A stretch of 64,000 nt of DNA from the NCBI GenBank assembly GCA_017445115.1, contig JAFSUU010000087.1:42861-106860 (forward strand), in the 5' to 3' direction. Under the pieces are notes generated by a model. The model saw only the letters and a list, made by a program, of their open reading frames with translations, was not told the DNA's origin and searched no databases. This DNA comes from Clostridia bacterium (GTDB lineage Bacteria > Bacillota_A > Clostridia > Oscillospirales > CAG-272). Within the stretch, counting starts at the first letter, position 1; each line of letters begins with the position of its first letter. Of the stretch, positions 28,679 to 37,198 are shown piece after piece. The translations under genes were made by a program, and so were the position numbers.

Positions 28679-29836
28679 ATGCAGCTTGAATTAGGACAAA
28701 AAATACGGGAGCTCCGTCATCGTGACGGGCGTACACAGGAAGCGCTGGCGGAAGCAATCGGCGTTACGTCGCAGGCAGTCTCGCGATGGGAGGCGAACGG
28801 CGGGTATCCGGATATGGAAATGATACCGTCTATCGCCAATTATTTCGGGATCACTATCGACGAGCTGTTTGGTTATGAAAACGACAGAGAACGAAAAATA
28901 GACGACCTTTTGAGACGTTCCGAAGAGCTTCATCGTGTAGATACGGGAGAAGATTCGGGAGTTGACGAATGTATTGCGCTTTTGCGTGACGGGCTTATCG
29001 AGTTTCCGGGAAACGAAAGGATCATGCTGCGTCTTGCCGTAGTACTGCGCGACGCGGGATTCGTACGTTACGGCCAGCATTGCACCTGGGATGACGACGG
29101 ATTTTTTGCAGAAGATGTTGAGCGTCACAAGAAAAACGAATATTGGAAAGAGGCGGTCAAACTGCTGGAACAGCTGAGTTCTGCGGCGTCTTCCGATATA
29201 ATTTATAACGTCAGATGCGAACTCCTGATATTGTACGATCTCATAGGAGAATACGATAAAGCGGAAGCACTTGCCGGCGCCTTTCCCGAAGGACAGCTGA
29301 ACCGCCAGACGGCTTTGACGTTTGCCGGAGCCGGAGAAAAAAGAGTTGAATACTCCGGAAAATGTCTGCTTTCACTTTTCTATGAATTGATCAGCCGAAT
29401 CATCTCCACCCTTCAGCTTTGCAAAAAGAACTTTGATGACCGAACGGCTCTTGATACCGTACGAAACGCTATCAAACTGTCGGAAGTGTTCTTTTCAGAC
29501 GGTAATTACGGACTCTTCCACGGAATGCTTGTTACACTTTATCTCTATCTCTCGTCTTTAGAGTGGCGGGCGGGGTTGAAAGACGACGCCTTTACATCGT
29601 TGGACATGGCACTCGCTCACGCGCGTGACGTACAAGATCTTGCCGGCAAGCCGGACTCTAATTATACCACTCCGCTTTTGCGATTTGTCAAGATCGAGAG
29701 CGCGAATATAAAACGAGAGCCGCTCACACTCGCTGAAGACTGGCCGTGGTGGTTTGTTCCCGATCCGAGCGATATTGAAAGTGAGATCAAATCCGATCCG
29801 CGCTGGGATGAATGGGTAAGAAAAACAAAAGAATGA
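28679..29836 (+). CDS. XRE-family regulator with C-terminal helical-repeat domain
   Basis: A 385-residue protein. An N-terminal helix-turn-helix (about 8-62, EALAEAIGVTSQAVSRWE) precedes a long helical region that looks TPR-like and carries no enzyme motif. The architecture is like Rgg or peptide-responsive regulators, but a similar layout is common among uncharacterised clostridial XRE proteins. Ribosome site GGGAGGTG; TATAAT at about 28632. Divergent from recA. Confidence 0.85.
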   Translation: MQLELGQKIRELRHRDGRTQEALAEAIGVTSQAVSRWEANGGYPDMEMIPSIANYFGITIDELFGYENDRERKIDDLLRRSEELHRVDTGEDSGVDECIALLRDGLIEFPGNERIMLRLAVVLRDAGFVRYGQHCTWDDDGFFAEDVERHKKNEYWKEAVKLLEQLSSAASSDIIYNVRCELLILYDLIGEYDKAEALAGAFPEGQLNRQTALTFAGAGEKRVEYSGKCLLSLFYELISRIISTLQLCKKNFDDRTALDTVRNAIKLSEVFFSDGNYGLFHGMLVTLYLYLSSLEWRAGLKDDAFTSLDMALAHARDVQDLAGKPDSNYTTPLLRFVKIESANIKREPLTLAEDWPWWFVPDPSDIESEIKSDPRWDEWVRKTKE

Positions 29837-29850
29837 TCGGTAACAGAAAC

Positions 29851-29886
29851 CGGCGGGTAATCGTGAAAGATACCCGCCGCATTTTT
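29851..29886 (+). terminator. Terminator of the XRE gene
   Basis: CGGCGGGTA pairs with TACCCGCCG, followed by CATTTTT. Confidence 0.9.
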
Positions 29887-29914
29887 GCTTTTCTCAAAAG
29901 TTTTTGAAAGGGGC

Positions 29915-29948
29915 GCGGGGAGAGCTTTTTGCAAAAAGTTCTCCCCGC
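29915..29948. repeat. Palindromic intergenic repeat (TTTTTGCAAAAAG type)
   Basis: GCGGGGAGA and TCTCCCCGC flank CTTTTTGCAAAAAG, forming a near-perfect 34-nt palindrome between two convergent genes. The central TTTTGCAAAAG also occurs at 37110-37133 and 38848-38861. Confidence 0.7.
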
Positions 29949-29988
29949 ATATCTCATTTTTCTTTTTCCTTTTTCTTTTCAACTCTCC

Positions 29989-32397
29989 TCACGCAGCTTT
30001 GTCTATTCTTATCACGCCGACAGTCGCGTCATCGGGACGGGAAGCGCGGCATATACCCGCCTCAGCGATCGCCTTCGCGGCCTCGGGCAGAGGCGCGGAA
30101 AAACGCTTTCTGTCGGAGAGAATGTCATAGAGCCACGCAGAGTCTTCTTCTTCGGGGAAGACCCCGTCTGACAGCATTACTACAATATCGCCCTCTTTAA
30201 GATCGAAGTTCACCCGCTTTGCGACAACGCGGTCGAGGATGCCGACCGGCGCCGTTTTACATTCTATCTTGAAAAGCCTCCCGCCGCGAAGGACGAAGGA
30301 CGGCGACGCGCCGCTCTTGAAGAAGACCGCGTGACCGCTGTAAGGATCGACTTTCAGTATATCCACAGTTGAAAAACACTCTATACGGCGCTCTCTCGTA
30401 AAATCGTTCAGCATGTCAAGCGCCGTCTCCTCGGGGCATCCCGCGCGTAGCATCCGCTCAAGAAAGACTGCCGCCGCTTTTGCGGTCAGCGCGGCTTCGC
30501 GGCCGCTGCCCATGCCGTCGCAAATGACAAAGAAGAAGCAGCCCCCGTCCCCGGTGAAAGACCTGACAGTGTCTCCGCTGACTTCGTATTCGCGGCCTCC
30601 GACGCTGTACGAACCGTGTTTTGCGGCGAAGCGCCGCCTGCATTCGCAATACATATTGAGCCTGTCGTAGTCGATCGACATTTCCGGATCGGTCAGCGGC
30701 GAGCCGACGGAATCTTCCGCCATTTTCCGCAAGTCGTCTGAGCCGCACGCGAGGTCTTTGACGGTAAAACCGCGGATAAAAACGCGCGGGCGGATCTTTC
30801 CGTAGACGGAGAGGGATTCGTACGTGATACCCTCTGCGCGCAGCTTTTCTTCAAGCGCCGCCGAGAGCGCGCTGTTTTTTGAAGCTTCCTCTTCCGAGTC
30901 CTCCAGACACCCGGTTATCATTTTTGCGATGTTCGCATAGTCGGATGCTATGACCGAAGTCTTGTCGTTGAACAGCGCGTCCCCGACAATTTTTGAATAC
31001 TTGTAATTGATCGTATCGATGATCGAATCCGCGCTCGGGCACCCCCGCTGCATAGTCGACGGGAGACAGGAGACATAGACCTTTCCTTTTTCGGAAAGAG
31101 CCGACGTAATATTGCTGATCACGACGCCCGAATCGAAACGTTCTCTTGCGTGGCAGATGCTTCTTTTGGCGCAATCCCGGCACTCCGCGTCAAATGCGTC
31201 CGAGCAGATCGAGCGCAGTTCGCCCCCGCCAGGATTTTTAAGACGCGATGAGAGATCGGACAGCGTTTTTGACGTTTTCATCATCGCGTCGGCAATGAGT
31301 CGCATCCGCTCTCCGACGCTTTTTGACGCGCCGTCCGGCGCCGGGGGACACGCTTTGATCCCCGGGAGAGACGCGTCTTTGGGAACGAGACCGAAACGGC
31401 AGACGGGATAATAGAGCGCGGCTCCGATAAGTATTTCCGGGAGCGTCGTCGAGATCGCGGAGATCCCGTTTGCGAAGAGCGTCCAGCTCACCGAAAGAAG
31501 GGATGACACCATACACGAAACCCCGACGGAGTAAGTCCCGATCGCCGCCGAGCAGACAGCGCAGACCGGAAAGACCGCGAAAACTCCGGCGTCGAGCGCA
31601 AGTCCCGCGAAAACGGAGATCATAGCGCCGTCGGCGGCGCCGAAAGAATAGCCCGCGGCAAGGGAGATGAAGATCGCCGAGACGACGGCGACGTTCACTC
31701 CTCCGATCGACACGCCGGAGACCGAGAGAGTCAGCGCGTAAAGCAGAGCTCCCGCTCCGGCTTTTCTCATCGTGTGGTTCGACGAAGGCTCAAACAGAGA
31801 GGAATACGCGAAGCAGATCAGCGGGCAGAGAGCCGAGCCGAGCACTGCGCCGAAAACGCCGTACCAGAAATTCGTGCCCGTCGCCGTGTTTATCACGCCG
31901 AGAGTCAGCGATGCGACAAGGGAGACGCATACCCTGAACGAAATCGACGAGTTGAGCGCCCTGTTGTATTTCGGAGCCCCGGGAAAAGACGAGATAAAGC
32001 GCGGAGTGCCCGCCGAAAACGGCTTTACATCCGCTTTTCCGAGGATCCCGAGCGTGAACCGGAATATAATAATTGCGACAGATATCAATGAAAAAGGCGC
32101 CGCGCCGGACTTCATCCGAATCGATGCTGCGAGCGCTCCGGCGAGGATCGGAAGCGCGCTTGAAAGCGACGGCGCGGCAGAGAGCATCGCCGGTCCGATC
32201 GGAAGCGCGCCGAGCGCAGGAGAGGAGACGGATGACGCGAAAGACAGAAGAAACATAACAGCGGGCGGGGACGCCGCTTTGATCGCCTTTGTGACGGATG
32301 AAGCTTTTTTCCTTCCGTTCTTTTCTTTTTCGCGCGAAAACTTTTTTGCGAGTTCCGAGAAAAAGCTTTCTTTTTTCTTTCCGATGTTTTTGTCCAT
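29989..32397 (-). CDS. spoIIE: Stage II sporulation protein E
   Basis: An 802-residue PP2C phosphatase that dephosphorylates SpoIIAA and activates sigma-F in the forespore. About ten hydrophobic segments (about 45-330) precede a central regulatory part with a cysteine cluster (CRDCAKRSICHARERF), and a C-terminal PP2C domain has FFFVICDGMGSGREA and VMLSDGVF. Its presence is good evidence that the organism sporulates. Confidence 0.95.
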   Translation of the reverse strand: MDKNIGKKKESFFSELAKKFSREKEKNGRKKASSVTKAIKAASPPAVMFLLSFASSVSSPALGALPIGPAMLSAAPSLSSALPILAGALAASIRMKSGAAPFSLISVAIIIFRFTLGILGKADVKPFSAGTPRFISSFPGAPKYNRALNSSISFRVCVSLVASLTLGVINTATGTNFWYGVFGAVLGSALCPLICFAYSSLFEPSSNHTMRKAGAGALLYALTLSVSGVSIGGVNVAVVSAIFISLAAGYSFGAADGAMISVFAGLALDAGVFAVFPVCAVCSAAIGTYSVGVSCMVSSLLSVSWTLFANGISAISTTLPEILIGAALYYPVCRFGLVPKDASLPGIKACPPAPDGASKSVGERMRLIADAMMKTSKTLSDLSSRLKNPGGGELRSICSDAFDAECRDCAKRSICHARERFDSGVVISNITSALSEKGKVYVSCLPSTMQRGCPSADSIIDTINYKYSKIVGDALFNDKTSVIASDYANIAKMITGCLEDSEEEASKNSALSAALEEKLRAEGITYESLSVYGKIRPRVFIRGFTVKDLACGSDDLRKMAEDSVGSPLTDPEMSIDYDRLNMYCECRRRFAAKHGSYSVGGREYEVSGDTVRSFTGDGGCFFFVICDGMGSGREAALTAKAAAVFLERMLRAGCPEETALDMLNDFTRERRIECFSTVDILKVDPYSGHAVFFKSGASPSFVLRGGRLFKIECKTAPVGILDRVVAKRVNFDLKEGDIVVMLSDGVFPEEEDSAWLYDILSDRKRFSAPLPEAAKAIAEAGICRASRPDDATVGVIRIDKAA

Positions 32398-32532
32398 ACT
32401 CTTTGACCTTCCTTTTTGCTTTAGGCGAGCCTATTTTACCATTTGTACGCGAAGCGGAAAGTCGATATGCGAAGGGACGATTTTGCCGTTTCCGGAAGGT
32501 TTCGGGCGGCGCGTGGGTCAAAACGGAAAACA

Positions 32533-32586
32533 AAAAAATTTCCCGTGCGTTTCCGGGGAATACTCCTCGGAAAATACACGGGAAAC
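32533..32586 (-). terminator. Terminator of greA
   Basis: A two-tier stem: outer TTTCCCGTG/CACGGGAAA, inner TTTCCGGGG/CTCCTCGGAAA. A run of seven Ts follows on the minus strand. Confidence 0.85.
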
Positions 32587-32607
32587 GATTATTTCGCGAT
32601 GAAAAAA

Positions 32608-33108
32608 TCAGAACGCCGAGATCGGTATGTCGGGGTCCTCGTCGGACTTTTCGATCGAGCGTATAACAACGTAATAGCTGATCTTGTCGTTGACTTTGAC
32701 GAGGACGCGCTCGCCGGCTTTTCTGCCCATAAGCGCGACGCCGAGAGGGCTTTCCTTTGAAATGTTGTCGGTGAACACGTCGTTCCTCAGAGTGGTGACG
32801 AGGCGGATCGTGCGCTCTTCGTCGTCATCCTCGTAATATATCGTGACTTTGTCGAAAAGTCCGACCGCGTCGGACGCGGAATCATCCTCAATAATGACGG
32901 CGGTGCGGATCATGTTTTCAAGATACTCGATCCTGCTGTTGTTTCTGCCGAATTCGCGGCGCGCGCTTCTGTATTCGTCGTTTTCGGAGAGGTCTCCGAG
33001 TTCCTTCGCAGCTCTGATGTTTTCTCTGAGACCGGCGTTTCTTTTCTTTCTTTCGTCGATCTCCGCCTGCATTTTTTCTATATCTACTTTTGTCAGTTCG
33101 TCGTGCAT
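32608..33108 (-). CDS. greA: Transcription elongation factor GreA
   Basis: Stimulates RNA polymerase to cleave backtracked RNA. The 166-residue protein has an N-terminal coiled coil with the acidic tip in GDLSENDEYRSAR and a C-terminal FKBP-like domain with SPLGVALMGRKAGERV. Follows the TraB/GumN lipoprotein gene by 15 nt, so the two are probably cotranscribed. Confidence 0.95.
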   Translation of the reverse strand: MHDELTKVDIEKMQAEIDERKKRNAGLRENIRAAKELGDLSENDEYRSARREFGRNNSRIEYLENMIRTAVIIEDDSASDAVGLFDKVTIYYEDDDEERTIRLVTTLRNDVFTDNISKESPLGVALMGRKAGERVLVKVNDKISYYVVIRSIEKSDEDPDIPISAF

Positions 33109-33123
33109 TATAATTGCCTCCGG

Positions 33124-34137
33124 TCAGTTGTTTATATCTTTTAAGTGGATCCTCTCCACATTGTAACCCGCTTCACGCAGTTCTGCGGCGACTCCGCCGT
33201 CGCCGATCAAGTGTCCGGAGCCCACGGCGAAGAATACGGTCTTTCCGCTCGACAGGTACTCCAGCGCTTTTTCCACCATGCCCTCGTTCCGGGTATCGAT
33301 CAGCTTTTCGTTGAACTCGGCGATCTCAGACGATACTTCGCCCGCTTCAACGCCGTACTCTTCAAGGTCGGCTCCGAGGAGCGCTTCTTCGTTGCCCGAG
33401 AGCCAGAGCATATACGACGAGTTCAGCGCCGCGCCGTAAAGCGCCTTTGACATTCCGAGCGTCTCTTCTATCAGCGCGATATAAAGCTCGTCGGACATAT
33501 CCGCCATCACGGAGATCTGATATTCCGCGGACTCGACTTCGAGCACCGGGAGCTCAAGATCGTACGCCCTGTTAATGAGCAGAATGTCTATGGCGTACTC
33601 CGAGCTGACGTCGGCTCCAAGCAGATAGATGCTCTGTACCATATCGTACCAGAAACTGAGATTGTACGTTTGCATATAATCGAACGGATAACCCGCGTCC
33701 TCGACCGCGGCTTTGAGTTCGTTATACAGATCTTCGGGAATATGATCGCGCACCGTAGTCCCGTCGGTGTAAGTCATGCTTTGAAGCTGAGCGACCATCG
33801 ACGACATATTCTCTGCGCTCTGATAAGCCACGATATCGAACTCCACCGCGAGCGCGTCGCAGGAGGAAAGGACAGGGTCGACTCTGTGAAGGACGCTCTC
33901 GCTCCGCTCGTCTCCGACGTGTATCGTGCCGAAAAGAAACATCTCCTCACCGCCGTTTCCCGTCACACGCCAGACAGGAGGATCGAAATCCAGGTCGGCA
34001 TACGGATCGTTAACAGGGGGAGAGAGCGTTTCCGATCCCGTGTCGCTCTCGTACGTTATTTTTATATTACATCCGGCGAGTGCGGCAGCGAAAAACAGCA
34101 AAGCAAGGAAAAGCGACAGACACTTCTTTATCATCAT
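33124..34137 (-). CDS. TraB/GumN family lipoprotein
   Basis: A 337-residue protein with a lipoprotein signal peptide (Cys in ALAGCNI near residue 22) and a TraB/GumN domain with paired motifs GTIHVGD near the start and AVGSGHLIGDGG at the end. These proteins are related to the Tiki metalloprotease fold; substrates in bacteria are unknown. ATG at 34137 is preferred because GAGGG lies 8 nt upstream. Confidence 0.88.
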   Translation of the reverse strand: MMIKKCLSLFLALLFFAAALAGCNIKITYESDTGSETLSPPVNDPYADLDFDPPVWRVTGNGGEEMFLFGTIHVGDERSESVLHRVDPVLSSCDALAVEFDIVAYQSAENMSSMVAQLQSMTYTDGTTVRDHIPEDLYNELKAAVEDAGYPFDYMQTYNLSFWYDMVQSIYLLGADVSSEYAIDILLINRAYDLELPVLEVESAEYQISVMADMSDELYIALIEETLGMSKALYGAALNSSYMLWLSGNEEALLGADLEEYGVEAGEVSSEIAEFNEKLIDTRNEGMVEKALEYLSSGKTVFFAVGSGHLIGDGGVAAELREAGYNVERIHLKDINN

Positions 34138-34197
34138 ATTACTATCCCTCATTTTTGTTTGTTACATATATTAGCATATACCGGGAAAAAAGTCAAT

Positions 34198-34231
34198 AAG
34201 AGAACCGGGACAATAATTATCCCGGCTCTTT
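34198..34231 (-). terminator. Hairpin after the zinc-ribbon gene
   Basis: AGAG..CCGGGA pairs with TCCCGGCTCT; a weak T-rich tail lies on the minus strand. Probably terminates the zinc-ribbon gene. Confidence 0.6.
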
Positions 34232-34264
34232 TGATCTGATTCTTTTATATCCGGCGGGAATTAA

Positions 34265-34711
34265 TTATTCCCCGTCTTTGTCCTCGAAGTCGGAATCCGT
34301 GACGTCGTTCTCCTCGGGCTCTGCGTCTGAAGCCTCTTCAGCGGGGGCTGCAGTTTCGGGAAGTTTCTTTCCGCAGAACGGGCAGAAAACGAATATGTTG
34401 TCTACCGCTTTTCCGCACTCCTCGCATCTGACTTTGCCTATGAGCGTAAGTCTTTCGGTTCTCAGAGCTTCAAGCTGCTCTTTGAGGTTCTCCGCGGTCG
34501 CTACGTTGATCGTGAATTCTTCGCCCGCGGTAGTCTTGTCGTAAGTCTCGCAGTATTTCTTGCCTATCTCGATATAAACCGCCTTGAGAAGGGATTTCGT
34601 CTCTTCTATATCAGCCGTTATTTTTGCGATGGATGCGAGATCTTTCGTCTTCCTGACCGCTGTCTTTCCGGTCTTTGTGATCGTTTCTTTTACATCGTCG
34701 ATGAATGCCAT
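34265..34711 (-). CDS. Zinc-ribbon protein of unknown function
   Basis: A 148-residue protein. An amphipathic helical N-terminus (about 1-85) contains long coiled-coil-like stretches and is followed by a zinc ribbon (CEECGKAVDNIFVFCPFC, about 97-114) and an acidic disordered tail (EEASDAEPEEND). Widespread in Clostridia without known role. It lies between the EF-G paralogue and the TraB gene. Confidence 0.8.
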   Translation of the reverse strand: MAFIDDVKETITKTGKTAVRKTKDLASIAKITADIEETKSLLKAVYIEIGKKYCETYDKTTAGEEFTINVATAENLKEQLEALRTERLTLIGKVRCEECGKAVDNIFVFCPFCGKKLPETAAPAEEASDAEPEENDVTDSDFEDKDGE

Positions 34712-34830
34712 AATAAATTCTTCCTTTCTTTATATAGAATTTTATGAGATCGGCGGCTTGTTTATCCGCCTCTCCCGGCTTTTCTGTCGTAAATAACGCG
34801 ACGCCGAGATAAATTTCGCCGCGGAACTTA

Positions 34831-34862
34831 AAAATTCAAAACGGGGACCGCGAGGTCCCCGT
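34831..34862 (-). terminator. Terminator of the EF-G paralogue
   Basis: ACGGGGACC pairs with GGTCCCCGT. On the minus strand TTTTGAATTTTT follows. Confidence 0.8.
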
Positions 34863-34873
34863 TGAATGGATCA

Positions 34874-36925
34874 TTATTCTTCTTCCTCAGCCTTGTGAGC
34901 TGCGATGATCTTCTGAGCTTCGTTGCCGGGAACTTCTTCGTAATGGTCAAACTTGAACGAGAACTTGCCGCGTCCCTGAGTCATAGCCTTGAGGACGATC
35001 GTGTAGTCCATCATTTCAGCTTTCGGAGCTTCCGCTTCGACAACGGTGTAACCCTTTCTCTTGTCGTCCGGGTTCATGCCGAGCACTCTGCCGCGTCTCT
35101 TGTTGAGGTCGCCCATGACGTCGCCGACCATGCTCTCGGGTACGGAGACTTTCAGCGAACCGTAGGGCTCGAGAAGAACGGGATTAGCCTTCGGAAGACC
35201 TTCCTTGTAAGCGAGCTTTGCAGCGAGCTTGAAGGAAATTTCGTTGGAGTCGACGGGGTGGTAAGAACCGTCGTAGAGGTCAGCCGCGAGGTTGACGACC
35301 GGGTAGCCTGCGAGAACGCCCTTCTGCATAGCTTCGAGAAGTCCCTTTTCGACTGCGGGATAGAAGTTCTTCGGAACGGAACCGCCGACAACGCTCTGCG
35401 TGAAGGTGAGTCCCTCTTCTTCGCCGCGGCTGAAACGGATACGTACGTCGCCGTACTGGCCGGAACCGCCGGACTGTTTCTTATGCTTGCCCTGTACGTC
35501 GCTTCTGCCCTTGATGGTCTCGCGGTATGCGACCTTCGGCTCTGCCGTGACGACCTTTGCGCCGTAGCGGTTCTTCATCTTGGAAAGAACTACGTCGAGG
35601 TGGATGTCGCTCATACCGTAGAGGAGCATCTGCTTCGTTTCGGGATTGTTCTCGTAAACGAGAGTCGGGTCTTCGTCGAGAAGTCTCTGAACGCCCTGGG
35701 TGATCTTATCCTCGTCGCCCTTAGCGGCAGCCTGGATGGCTTTGCACATATAGGGTTCCGGGAACTCGGTCTTTCTGTATTCGAACTCTGCGCCGGTGGT
35801 GAGAGTGTCGTTTGTCTTCGTAGCGGTGAGCTTCTGAACAACGCCGATGTCGCCGCAGCAGAGAGCGTCGACTTCGATCTGCTTCTTGCCCTTCATGATG
35901 TAGATGTGGCCGAACTTTTCAGATACGCCGCTCGTCACGTTCTTGAGGGACATATCGCGCTTCAGCTCGCCGTTCATGACTTTGAACATCGTCTGCTTAC
36001 CGAACTGGTCGGAAACGCTCTTGAATACGAATACAGCGGTGTCGCCGTTCTCTTCGATCGCTTTGTCGGAGCCGTCAACGAGTTTTTCGCTGCCCTTTGA
36101 AGTGTAGCGCGGGAAGGAGTCGACGATCGAATCCATGAGGTTGTAAACGCCCCAGAGGTTCGGAGCGGAGCCGCAGTATACGGGAACGATGTCGCCGTGT
36201 ACGAGTCCGTCGTGAAGCGCGGTAGCCGCTTCGTCGCCGGTGATCTCTTCGCCCTCGAAATATTTTTCCATAAGCTCGTCGCTTGTTCCTGCGACAGCTT
36301 CGTTGAACGCGTCTTTATACTGATCTGCGATCGCTTTGTAAGCGTCGGTCATATCGACCTTCTGCTTTTCGCCCTTGGGACCGAATTTGAAAGCTTCCAT
36401 GTGAACGAGGTTGATGAAAACGCCCTTTTCAGCGGGAACGAAAACGGGGCAGAGGCTCGTTCCGAATTTGTCGTGGAGCTGTTCGTAAACTTTGTCGAAG
36501 TTGAATTCGGGATCGTCTGCTTTGTTGATGAAGAACGCGCGGGGCAGTTTTGCTCCCTCGACGTATTCCCAGGAAAGCTCCGTTCCTACTTCAAGTCCGC
36601 CCTTGCCGTCGACAACGATCACAGCCGCGTCGGCAACTCTGATAGCTTCCATTGCCTCGCCTGCGAAGTCGAGGTATCCGGGAGCGTCGATAATGTTGAT
36701 CTTAGTGTTCTTCCACATAACGGAAGCGACAGCGGTGGAAATACTGTAACCTCTTGCGATCTCTTCGGGGTCGAAGTCGCAAACGGTGTTGCCGTCAGTC
36801 GGTTTGCCCATTCTGTCGATGTCTTTTACCGCGTACAGCATAGCCTCCGCGATGGAAGTCTTTCCGCAGCCGCCGTGACCGAGAAGGCAGACGTTGCGGA
36901 CGTTGTTGGTTGTGATTGTTGCCAT
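34874..36925 (-). CDS. Elongation factor G paralogue (FusA2-like GTPase)
   Basis: 683 residues with the full EF-G domain order I-V. The GTPase motifs differ from canonical EF-G. The P-loop is GHGGCGKT (16-23), not AHIDAGKT. Switch I reads RGYSI where EF-G has RGITI. G3 is D80-A-P-G-Y84, so the catalytic His of DTPGH is Tyr. NKAD (134-137) is normal. Domain IV contains SGGSGQYGDV, as in EF-G. Such EF-G-like proteins coexist with a true FusA in many Bacillota; their role is unsettled. A good promoter and AAAGGAG precede it. Confidence 0.9.
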   Translation of the reverse strand: MATITTNNVRNVCLLGHGGCGKTSIAEAMLYAVKDIDRMGKPTDGNTVCDFDPEEIARGYSISTAVASVMWKNTKINIIDAPGYLDFAGEAMEAIRVADAAVIVVDGKGGLEVGTELSWEYVEGAKLPRAFFINKADDPEFNFDKVYEQLHDKFGTSLCPVFVPAEKGVFINLVHMEAFKFGPKGEKQKVDMTDAYKAIADQYKDAFNEAVAGTSDELMEKYFEGEEITGDEAATALHDGLVHGDIVPVYCGSAPNLWGVYNLMDSIVDSFPRYTSKGSEKLVDGSDKAIEENGDTAVFVFKSVSDQFGKQTMFKVMNGELKRDMSLKNVTSGVSEKFGHIYIMKGKKQIEVDALCCGDIGVVQKLTATKTNDTLTTGAEFEYRKTEFPEPYMCKAIQAAAKGDEDKITQGVQRLLDEDPTLVYENNPETKQMLLYGMSDIHLDVVLSKMKNRYGAKVVTAEPKVAYRETIKGRSDVQGKHKKQSGGSGQYGDVRIRFSRGEEEGLTFTQSVVGGSVPKNFYPAVEKGLLEAMQKGVLAGYPVVNLAADLYDGSYHPVDSNEISFKLAAKLAYKEGLPKANPVLLEPYGSLKVSVPESMVGDVMGDLNKRRGRVLGMNPDDKRKGYTVVEAEAPKAEMMDYTIVLKAMTQGRGKFSFKFDHYEEVPGNEAQKIIAAHKAEEEE

Positions 36926-36991
36926 AGCTTCTCCTTTGTATTTCTATACTTAATTAATTTTATTAGTTTCTGAGCGCAGTCCTACCTAATA

Positions 36992-37020
36992 ATTATATAA
37001 TAAAATACCTGCTTTTTCAA
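36992..37020 (-). promoter_or_regulatory. sigma-A promoter of the EF-G paralogue
   Basis: Minus-strand TTGAAA (37020-37015), 17 nt, TATAAT (36997-36992). Confidence 0.7.
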
Positions 37021-37109
37021 TACCTTTATCAAAAGTTTTGGCTTCTCGTCAAAATACATAAATTCCGCGCGCGAATTTGGACAGATTGGCTTATATACAG
37101 GCTTATACC

Positions 37110-37133
37110 GGCTTTCTTTTGCAAAAGAAAGCC
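37110..37133. repeat. 24-nt perfect palindrome
   Basis: GGCTTTCTTTTG and its exact complement meet at 37121/37122. It is the left part of the 33-nt direct repeat that recurs at 38848. Confidence 0.75.
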
Positions 37134-37149
37134 TCGCAAAGAAAACTCA
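37117..37149 (+). repeat. Direct repeat, left copy (flanks the Ltp-like gene)
   Basis: Identical to 38848-38881 except for one missing G. It starts TTTTGCAAAAGAAAG and ends AAAGAAAACTCA. Same orientation as the right copy, about 1.73 kb away. Confidence 0.85.
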
Positions 37150-37179
37150 AAAAGCGCCCGGAACAAATCGTTCCGGGCG
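37149..37179 (-). terminator. Terminator of the Ltp-like gene
   Basis: CGCCCGGAAC pairs with GTTCCGGGCG. CTTTTTG follows on the minus strand. Confidence 0.85.
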
Positions 37180-37198
37180 AGGGGGAAATTTGAATTGA

